Below the pieces are notes generated by a model. It was given only the letters and a program-made list of their open reading frames with translations, was not told where the DNA came from and did no database searches. This document shows, piece by piece, positions 15,322 to 20,892 of a stretch of 20,892 nt of DNA. This DNA comes from CAZFAP01 sp964516325 (GTDB lineage: Bacteria; Auribacterota; JABMQX01): the NCBI GenBank assembly GCA_964516325.1, contig CAZFAP010000081.1, forward strand, positions 1 through 20,892, given 5' to 3'. A program made the position numbers and the translations under genes. How positions within the stretch are numbered: the first letter of the stretch is position 1; every line of letters begins with the position of its first letter.

Positions 15322-15607
15322 CCCCGGGAATCTCGTCGTCAAAGCTCGGCCAGCCGCAGTTCGACTTGAACTTGCTATCCGACTCGTAGAGCGCCGCATT
15401 GCACCGCCGGCATATATAAAGCCCCTTCTCAAAGTGATCGTCGTGCTTCCCCGTGAAGCGCTTCTCCGTCCCCTTGTTGACAATGATTCGCTCCTCTTCC
15501 GGCGTCAGCTTATTGTACCTGTACTCCACAGCTCCTTTCTCTCCCTTCGCAGCCGCTACGGCGACCGCCACCACCAATCCCCCCAGCCAAATCCACACCA
15601 CCTTCAC
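15316..15607 (-). pseudogene. msrB: msrB fragment (peptide methionine-R-sulfoxide reductase), 3' part deleted
   Basis: GTG 15607, eight bases after GGAGG, starts VKVVWIWLGGLVVAVAVAAA, a signal peptide. The MsrB domain follows: YNKLTPEEERIIVNKGTEKR, FTGKHDDHFEKGLYICRRC (first zinc CxxC) and CGWPSFDDEIPGAV. At about 15320 homology ends exactly at GAV. The second CxxC and the catalytic Cys near the C-terminus are missing, so the product cannot reduce methionine sulfoxide. The frame then runs on through the PD40 sequence out of phase to 14876. The intact ancestor was an exported MsrB. Confidence 0.8.
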
Positions 15608-16074
15608 GCTTCGCCACCTCCACGACTTTCCTACGCTCCAGGTACAGAACCACCAATTCTGCATTCATGACCGGTTAGCCATTTACGAAATGCTTTTTCT
15701 GACCAAGTCGTTCCACCCATTTCTATCATCAGCGACTCGCACTCTTTGGCACCAACGGGCTGCAGGGGCACGCCGCGTGCCTGGCGCGCCCGGGTGATAC
15801 CCTGGAGGATTCCGTCTCCACCGTCATCCGTTTCCAGGGGATGTTCACCGGTGCCCTGCACCGTCTGGGCGGGTCCGAGACCGAGCCCGTGGCGGGGCTC
15901 GACCTGAACGACATAGTGGTGATGCGCCGCACTGGCGTGTTGCCTAGGTGGAGCGACGGGTGGCCTGCCGGTTTGTGAAGGGATTTTCCGCTCGGGTATC
16001 ACCCGAAGAGGCCGAGACGCCAAGCGCGGCGTGTGAGCGAGGCGCCGTCCTTGTGCGCCCAGTCGATGCGCATG
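15608..16074. other. Intergenic region with a possible coding remnant
   Basis: On the plus strand, after a TGA near 15709, a frame to about 15978 is open, has strongly GC-biased third positions and reads like protein (DSVSTVIRFQGMFTGALHRL, DLNDIVVMRRTGV). It has no usable start and I do not recognise it. It may be the 3' end of a decayed gene. The opposite strand is also open there but looks like an antisense shadow. Confidence 0.3.
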
Positions 16075-17061
16075 TCAGACCCGGTTCCTGCGCTTTTGGG
16101 TAATGTCCCGCGCCTGGAAGACGGTTTTACTCGTTAACAGCGTGTCCAGGGCGCACCAAACCCGCCCATTCGGCCAGAGATTTCCGTTTCTAACGTCATG
16201 GTTGGGCAGGATCGGCTTTCCGAGCACATACAGGTAGTGGGGTTCAACAGGGGTGTCCGGGATCCCTGGACATGCGCGGCGGAGGTTATGGATGACCTCG
16301 TATTTTTCGACGTAATGAATAGACTGCAACTTTCCCGAATAGCGGAAGCCTACATATGTTAGTGGTTCCCTGGGCCATCTGGGTCCTATAGGGTGGAAGT
16401 ACCGACGGTGTTTCCGAACGATATCAATCCAGGACGTTTTCCAGCCTTTGGGCGCTGTTCTTCCCAGGGACACAACATACACCTCATTCGTATCTTTTCG
16501 CTGACTCATCATCACCACTCCAAGGTAATCAATTAGTTCACTCAGACACCGTTTCTCAGAGCGAGATGCTCCACGTGCGGCAGCCCGGGCATACGAAACC
16601 AAATCCTTCCATGAGACAGCTATAACCGGCACGCCATCAATGGCGGCAGCCCCCAGCTTGATCTTTGCGTAGTGATTAGAACATTCGCTTAGCGCTACAA
16701 GGCGCCTTGCCTTCGCTTTCTGCTCCGAGAACGTACGGCGCTTCGCGTATTTTTTAAGCTGCCGTAAACCCGGCAGTACCCATCCCCGTTTCGCCTCGAT
16801 CACGATATGGAAACTACCTTGTTCATCATAGATCTCGATGTCGGTTGTTCCCCCACTCGCTTCATAACGATGCACGCGGACGGTGGCTGCGCTTCGAGCG
16901 GGGCACTTTCCGACTAAGCGCCGCAAGAATTCTTGGCGGAATCGTGGATTGCTCGCCAATGACCATGCGATCGCCAAACTTATGCTGTCCTCGCTCTCGC
17001 CGAGAAGGTGGAAAACGCTGGCAACTTCCTTATTGCCAACCCAGAGACTGGCGGTATCCAT
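16075..17061 (-). CDS. PD-(D/E)XK nuclease-superfamily protein
   Basis: The 328-residue protein has the nuclease signature TTDIEI (D74), then strand HIVIEAKRGW with E89-A-K91, followed by GLRQLKKYAKR in which Q101 and Y105 match the QxxxY motif of RecB/Cas4-like enzymes. The N-terminal helical part (SISLAIAWSLASNPRFRQEFLRRLVG) and the 200-residue C-terminal part are not recognised. Metal-dependent DNA cleavage is the family activity; the target is unknown. It lies 267 bp downstream of the caspase gene on the same strand and could be part of one locus. The start codon has only a weak AAGACC upstream. Its composition is visibly less GC-rich than the caspase gene, which suggests a separate origin. 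Confidence 0.7.
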   Translation of the reverse strand: MDTASLWVGNKEVASVFHLLGESEDSISLAIAWSLASNPRFRQEFLRRLVGKCPARSAATVRVHRYEASGGTTDIEIYDEQGSFHIVIEAKRGWVLPGLRQLKKYAKRRTFSEQKAKARRLVALSECSNHYAKIKLGAAAIDGVPVIAVSWKDLVSYARAAARGASRSEKRCLSELIDYLGVVMMSQRKDTNEVYVVSLGRTAPKGWKTSWIDIVRKHRRYFHPIGPRWPREPLTYVGFRYSGKLQSIHYVEKYEVIHNLRRACPGIPDTPVEPHYLYVLGKPILPNHDVRNGNLWPNGRVWCALDTLLTSKTVFQARDITQKRRNRV

Positions 17062-17327
17062 GATCTGGTCTTAAACAACTCTAAGCTGTGTTAATATGCT
17101 CTCCAAACAAAACCCCTTCCGGGTTTCCCTTCCAGATAACGCGCATCCCGAACGGCCGAAGCGGTGCCCCCGGGATCAGGGGTCGTCAGGATGCTGGCCT
17201 TTGTTTTGCCTCTTAAGGGCTTCACGCATGATACGCGCCGCTTCCCTCGTTAACAGGTGCGCGCCGGGCTTTTGCCAGCCCGGCCGCTGACGTACAAAAC
17301 CGACGATCATAGCCTACCAAACGCTTC
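17062..17327 (-). other. Intergenic region with stem-loop after the caspase gene
   Basis: GCCGGGC-TTTTGCCA-GCCCGGC at 17263-17284 is a perfect seven-bp GC stem 44 bp after the caspase stop. It lacks a clear T-tract on the minus strand, so it is a possible attenuator or weak terminator. No gene is seen in the remainder. Confidence 0.4.
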
Positions 17328-18845
17328 TCAGGCCCCGCCAGCCTGCCGGGCTTCGGGCGGCTTGTCCGGCGCAGCCGGCGGCGCTGGCGCCGGTGGTCCC
17401 TCCTTCTTCGCGAGAAGCCCTTCAAGATAGAGGCGGATGGCCTCCTCGCCATGGCGAAGGGCCTCGCTCCAGATGAGCTGCGGTGCAGGCACTACATCCT
17501 TCCAAAGGTAGCTTTTGTGGCGCCAGTGGAGCTCCGAGAGCTCGACCGATCCCTGATTCCACCCGGTCGCGGCGACCCTGGTCACTCCCCACAGCACAAG
17601 GACCTCGGTCAGAGAGTGCACAATGCCCACGCATATCACAAAGGCAGAGAGGGAGGGGTGGCCCTTCGGCTGGAGTAGGACCTCCGCGGCCTCAAAAGGC
17701 AGCTCCTGGGTCGATTCGAGATGGCTCGGTCGGAGGCGTGTCTCCAGAACCGTGTCCTCGTCGCCAAGCTTCCCGAAGTAGGTCAGACTCCCGACCATCG
17801 CGGCCATTGGATTCCTAGGCACACGGACCCGGTATTCCTCCTGCTGGACCCTCACGAGGTACTTCTTCGCCCAGCCCTGCTCCTCAGCGAACGCGGCCAC
17901 GGCCTTCGCCCCGGGCAGCTTCGCCAGGGTCCCGCTACGCTTGACGCTCTTCCCGTAAAACCGGGAGACTACGGGATCGGACAGGGCGGCCCGGTCCAGG
18001 GCGGTGCCGGCCCTCGCGACTGCGCCGCGCGCCTCAACGTCGGACACGTAGAGTTCGTCCAGGCGCGCCACTTCCGTGCGGATCCGGTCCGCGATCGGAT
18101 CGCCCGCTTGAGCCTCGCAGCGGGTCTTCAACCTCGCCGCGGCCAGGCTGCGCATCCCTGGTGTAACCGACGCGAACACGTCAAGACCGGTCCCCTGGAC
18201 AACGAAGAAGGGCGTCTGCTCGGGAGTCCCGACGAAGGCGTCGGCCAGAGCGGCCTGTATGTCGCGGTACAGCACGGTTCCCTCGGTCTTCAATAGGGCC
18301 GCGTCAATGAGCCGATCAGTGAAGAGACTACACCCCGCCCCAGCATACGAGGACTGGTCGGCTCTGCTGGACGCCATGCAGATGAACGACTTGAGGCGTG
18401 ACTCCCCCAGGGCCTTTCCGAAGCCGGGCGCGGCGTCCTTTATGTACGGAGATCCTGATTGACAGGCGTCGATGATCTTGACGGCTACGTCCGGCGCAAC
18501 GCTGCGCAGAAGGTCGTCGATTTCCGCGTTGCTCAGTGAGGTGGAGGCCGGCCGGTTCGGGTCGAAGTCAGAGCAGGACAGAAGAGCGTCGTTGTGGAAC
18601 ACGCCATGGCCCGAGAAGTATACGAGCGCCTCCGAAATGGTTTCCTCCCCGCGGTGCCCAGCGAAGAACCCCCTGAGGGCCTCCTTCAGAGGGCCAGCCT
18701 CGGTGGGTGCCGTGATGCAGCGGATGTCCGCGTACTTGCCGGTCGCGGTGAGCAGCATCCGCATTTGGTCCACGTCTGCCGCGCAGGCCGGAAGGTTCGG
18801 GACCGCCTTGTAGTCAGAGACCCCAATCAGCACCGCAATGTTCAT
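17328..18845 (-). CDS. Caspase-family (peptidase C14) protease
   Basis: The 505-residue protein opens directly with the caspase p20 fold: MNIAVLIGVSDYKAVPNLPA, ALVYFSGHG with catalytic H80, and KIIDACQSGSPY with catalytic C128. The rest of the domain runs to about residue 240 (GTGLDVFASV). No signal peptide is present, so it is cytosolic. The C-terminal 260 residues contain a helical segment, a hydrophobic stretch near 415-445 and a Pro/Ala-rich tail; I recognise no partner domain. Bacterial caspase homologues act in regulated proteolysis, cell death and phage defence. ATG 18845 is chosen over the much longer in-frame extension because GGGGAGGAA precedes it, the fold starts at residue 1, and a promoter lies at 18931-18958 within that extension. 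Confidence 0.85.
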   Translation of the reverse strand: MNIAVLIGVSDYKAVPNLPACAADVDQMRMLLTATGKYADIRCITAPTEAGPLKEALRGFFAGHRGEETISEALVYFSGHGVFHNDALLSCSDFDPNRPASTSLSNAEIDDLLRSVAPDVAVKIIDACQSGSPYIKDAAPGFGKALGESRLKSFICMASSRADQSSYAGAGCSLFTDRLIDAALLKTEGTVLYRDIQAALADAFVGTPEQTPFFVVQGTGLDVFASVTPGMRSLAAARLKTRCEAQAGDPIADRIRTEVARLDELYVSDVEARGAVARAGTALDRAALSDPVVSRFYGKSVKRSGTLAKLPGAKAVAAFAEEQGWAKKYLVRVQQEEYRVRVPRNPMAAMVGSLTYFGKLGDEDTVLETRLRPSHLESTQELPFEAAEVLLQPKGHPSLSAFVICVGIVHSLTEVLVLWGVTRVAATGWNQGSVELSELHWRHKSYLWKDVVPAPQLIWSEALRHGEEAIRLYLEGLLAKKEGPPAPAPPAAPDKPPEARQAGGA

Positions 18846-18874
18846 GGTCGATGATTCCTCCCCGGGTTGCCCCG

Positions 18875-18891
18875 CCCCGCCTTCGGCGGGG
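18875..18891. terminator. GC-rich hairpin in the caspase leader
   Basis: CCCCGCC-TTC-GGCGGGG followed by TTTC on the plus strand resembles an intrinsic terminator for plus-strand transcription. On the minus strand it falls between the promoter and the start codon, just ahead of the GGGGAGG ribosome-binding site, where it could influence translation. No plus-strand gene precedes it. Confidence 0.4.
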
Positions 18892-18930
18892 TTTCTACGC
18901 GCAGTCGTCCTTGGCGAAGCCAACGGTGTC

Positions 18931-18958
18931 AATGTATCAAACTCTGGGGCGATGTCAA
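18931..18958 (-). promoter_or_regulatory. Sigma70-type promoter for the caspase gene
   Basis: Reading the minus strand: TTGACA (18958-18953), a 16-base spacer, then TACATT (18936-18931) with an extended -10 TGA before it. The predicted start near 18924 gives a leader of about 80 bases. The block is nearly the same as the promoter at 19464-19491, including flanking ATCGCG. Confidence 0.6.
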
Positions 18959-19081
18959 GCGCGATGTGACCCGGGTGCTGGGCGCGTGCCTGCACGAACT
19001 TCCACCGGGCCCAGTCCTCGTCTGCCCACTCCCGGGGGGACCCGATGCGCTCCACGGCGTTCGTGAAGTCCGCAGCCGCGA

Positions 19082-19291
19082 TCAATGGCCGCGGGAACGG
19101 TCGGCCGCTGGATGGGCTTGTTGCGCGGCTCTCTCGGCCAGCCGGCGAAGGAAAGGGTCTGAGTAGCGGCACCAGCGGAGCCAGCGAACTATGTCCTCGT
19201 AGCTCTTGTGCCCTATCTCCGCGTTGAGCCTGTCCCGAGCTTGACGCATGGTCTGGACGCAATCAAACGCTTTGGGCCTGGACTTACTCAT
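19082..19291 (-). CDS. Small antitoxin-like protein
   Basis: The 69-residue product reads MSKSRPKAFDCVQTMRQARD followed by RLNAEIGHKSYEDIVRWLRW. The K-x-FDCV...M...A...L...I pattern resembles short proteins annotated as antitoxin-like partners in many environmental genomes, but the match is from memory and weak. GGGAGG lies nine bases before the ATG. No toxin-like gene with obvious motifs follows before the caspase promoter; the 18960-19080 stretch is open in another frame (ADFTNAVERIGSPREWADED) and could be an unrecognised short or decayed partner. Confidence 0.5.
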   Translation of the reverse strand: MSKSRPKAFDCVQTMRQARDRLNAEIGHKSYEDIVRWLRWCRYSDPFLRRLAERAAQQAHPAADRSRGH

Positions 19292-19463
19292 CGCCTGGAA
19301 CCTCCCAGGGAGTGCGAATTTCTAAGAGGGGATAGCCTCTTTTGAGATTGACTGCGTTAACCCGGTGTTATATTCCGCGTCCTGAATGGCTTGCGCACAG
19401 TGAGCATTCCTTGTTCTCTCACAAGGTGTCTGCCCAGCTACGGCGGCGGAGGCTAAGCATGAC

Positions 19464-19491
19464 AATATAGCATACCCCTGAGCGACGTCAA
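19464..19491 (-). promoter_or_regulatory. Sigma70-type promoter for the small antitoxin-like gene
   Basis: On the minus strand: TTGACG (19491-19486), a 16-base spacer, TATATT (19469-19464) with an extended -10 TGC. The leader to the ATG is about 166 bases and includes a CCTTGT-GAGAGA-ACAAGG hairpin. It shares ATCGCGCTTGACRTCGC with the caspase promoter. Confidence 0.6.
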
Positions 19492-19603
19492 GCGCGATCT
19501 GCGAGGCGGGCGGGATTATCAAGACCATCCTGTTTATCATGTAATCCTGTCAGTTCGCCGCTTTCGCCTTTCGACCTCCGCCGCCCGCGTCGGGAAAAAT
19601 CAG

Positions 19604-19632
19604 TTGACACTCCTCCCCCTTTCGTTTAGGTT
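19604..19632 (+). promoter_or_regulatory. Promoter candidate for the zinc-ribbon gene
   Basis: TTGACA (19604-19609), a 17-base spacer and TAGGTT (19627-19632). The -35 is consensus and the -10 is weak. It lies about 40 bp ahead of the ATG. Confidence 0.45.
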
Positions 19633-19669
19633 CTTTGAAAACTCCATCGGACTACTTGATAGGAGAATT

Positions 19670-20392
19670 ATGGGGGTTGCCATACGGAATCTGCTCGTGC
19701 TCCAGGAGGTGGACTTACAGATCATCTCGCTGAACGATGAAAGGGCCAAGCTTCTCGATTCCACAACCCGGAAGAAGTCCGAGGCGGAGGAGAAGCGTCG
19801 CCAATTCGAGGAACGCGAGAAGACCCTCAAGCAGCTCAAGGTCGAGATGAAGCATGCGGAGGTCGAACTCGCAGGCTACGCCGACCACATCCGAAAGCTC
19901 GAGGGGCAGCAGATTCACGTCAAGACCAATCAGGAATACAAAGCTCTCGACAAGGAAATCTACGAGGCGAAGGCTCATAAGACCCGCAGCGAGGACCAAA
20001 TCCTTCAAAAGATGGAGCACGTGGAACGGGAAACGGAGGGCATCCGCGAGGGGCGCCGGCAGCTTGACGCCCAACTCTCTCAGCTCCAGGGCGAGTTAAG
20101 CGCGGCAGAAGAAAAAATCCGCGAAATAGACGCCCGGATGGTGGACCTGCGGGCGAAACGGTTCGAGGCCGCCAAGAGCGTCGAAGAAGTCCACCTGGCA
20201 CTCTACAATCGCATTTTCAACAAGAAGAGAATTCCAGTCATCGTCCCCTTAGTCAACCGCACCTGCCAGGGCTGCCACCTCGCTGTCACCGCGGCCGTGG
20301 AGAGCATCCTGCGCCGCCACGCCGCCCACATCATCACCTGCGAGAACTGCTCGCGAATCCTCTACGTTCCCGAAGAAGAGGACGCCCCGTGA
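19670..20392 (+). CDS. CT398/CdsZ-like coiled-coil zinc-ribbon protein
   Basis: The 240-residue protein is almost entirely a long charged coiled coil (about residues 10-175, for example KLEGQQIHVKTNQEYKALDK). It ends in a C4 zinc ribbon with C199-QG-C202 and C224-EN-C227, then RILY. This is the Pfam zf-RING_7 architecture (Chlamydia CT398 and relatives). The biochemical role is not settled; interactions with nucleic acid or secretion components have been proposed for relatives. ATG 19670 follows AGGAG at good spacing; an upstream TTG would start inside the promoter. It is directly followed by rnpB on the same strand. Confidence 0.85.
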   Translation: MGVAIRNLLVLQEVDLQIISLNDERAKLLDSTTRKKSEAEEKRRQFEEREKTLKQLKVEMKHAEVELAGYADHIRKLEGQQIHVKTNQEYKALDKEIYEAKAHKTRSEDQILQKMEHVERETEGIREGRRQLDAQLSQLQGELSAAEEKIREIDARMVDLRAKRFEAAKSVEEVHLALYNRIFNKKRIPVIVPLVNRTCQGCHLAVTAAVESILRRHAAHIITCENCSRILYVPEEEDAP

Positions 20393-20420
20393 GAGCGTGC
20401 CGGGCCACGCCGGTTTCCCG

Positions 20421-20449
20421 TTGACCCCTTTGGGGGTAAGTGGTATTCT
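20421..20449 (+). promoter_or_regulatory. Promoter candidate for rnpB
   Basis: TTGACC, a 17-base spacer and TATTCT. Transcription from about 20456 would give a short 5' extension to be trimmed from the RNA. Confidence 0.5.
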
Positions 20450-20500
20450 TATAGTAGGTTTTTGTCGGCTCTTGACAGCCGGTCAGCAACAATTCGCGGA

Positions 20501-20892
20501 AAAGCAGACCGGATAGTCGCTCTTTCTCATCCAACGGCGCGGGCCATTCCGGCTGGCGCCGCGAGGGTGAGTGAGAGAGGAAAGTCCGAACTCCACAGAG
20601 CAGGGTGCTGGGTAACGCCCAGGAGCCGTGAGGCTACGGAAAGTGCCACAGAAAACACACCGCCAGCGGCTGGTGAGCCAAGCACGTTCATTGTGAATAC
20701 CAATCGAACAGACGGCGAGCCAGTGCGGGTAAGGGTGAAAAGGTGAGGTAAGAGCTCACCGCTCTGATGGCGACATTGGAGGCAGGGTAAACCCCACCCG
20801 GAGCAAGGCCAAATAGAGGACCATGGGATTGCTCGTCCCGTCCCGGGTTGGCCGCTCGAGCTGAACGGAGACGTTCAGCCCAGAAAAATGAC
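20501..20892 (+). ncRNA. rnpB: RNase P RNA, bacterial type A (3' end beyond window)
   Basis: The catalytic RNA of ribonuclease P, which matures tRNA 5' ends. Conserved blocks appear in order: GACCGGATAGTCGC near the 5' end, GAGGAAAGTCCGAACTCC (20577-20594, P4/J region), CAGGGTGCTGGGTAACGCCC, GTGAGGTAAGAGCTCACC, GGTAAACCCCACC, and GAGCAAGGCCAAATAGAGG. The window closes in CCCAGAAAAATGAC, which corresponds to the last part of the molecule just before the 3' strand of P4, so only some tens of bases are missing. The 5' end is placed by analogy with E. coli and may be off by a few bases. Confidence 0.93.

Noticed and set aside
15631..16023. Minus-strand frame of 130 codons in the gap before the nuclease gene
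   Set aside because: It is His/Gly/Gln-rich without hydrophobic core segments and looks like the antisense of the plus-strand remnant.
18846..19262. Long N-terminal extension of the caspase frame
   Set aside because: It contains a promoter and ribosome-binding site and no caspase-like sequence; the fold begins at ATG 18845.
20462..20746. Plus-strand frame of 94 codons
   Set aside because: It lies in RNase P RNA.
1..20892. CRISPR arrays, tRNA and rRNA genes
   Set aside because: I saw no regularly spaced direct repeats, no cloverleaf with the TTCGA-type T loop, and no rRNA signature. A covariance-model scan would be decisive.

Overview
This is a GC-rich bacterial window with dense coding on the minus strand and many insertion-sequence scars. 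The lineage cannot be fixed from sequence alone. The CT398-like zinc-ribbon gene beside rnpB, the HEAT-repeat and PD40 propeller proteins, the IS481/IS66/IS630 load and a 'GCAGAG'-type dispersed palindrome fit an uncultivated PVC-like or neighbouring phylum. That placement is inference.

Layout. 1-4111: two tandem, diverged copies of a GT39-like polytopic glycosyltransferase (minus), with a truncated HAD-hydrolase remnant between them. 4146-5236: an IS630-family element whose transposase needs a -1 frameshift at an A AAA AAG site. 5246-5596: the right end of an IS66 element. 5582-11421: a four-gene, translationally coupled minus-strand operon: Tat-signal PqqD-like protein, radical SAM/SPASM enzyme, Cys-rich peptide with CxC modules, and a 1188-residue exported HEAT/TPR protein. 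11635-12861: an IS481-like transposase with an in-frame amber codon near its N-terminus. 13117-13270: a dispersed inverted repeat. 13408-13899: an ArgA-like GNAT. 14149-15607: a chimeric scar joining the 5' part of an exported msrB to the 3' part of a PD40 beta-propeller gene. 16075-19291: a PD-(D/E)XK nuclease-like gene, a caspase-family protease and a small antitoxin-like gene, the last two preceded by near-identical promoters. 19670-20892: a zinc-ribbon coiled-coil protein followed by RNase P RNA, cut by the window end.

The most interesting system is the 5582-11421 operon. Its first three genes have the parts of a ribosomally synthesised, radical-SAM-modified peptide (RiPP) pathway: recognition protein, maturase and Cys-rich precursor. 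The recognition protein carries a twin-arginine motif and the operon ends in a very large exported scaffold, so a cell-envelope role is plausible. The caspase/nuclease/small-protein cluster is a second candidate, perhaps a defence or cell-death module. Both functional readings are inferences from domains and gene order.
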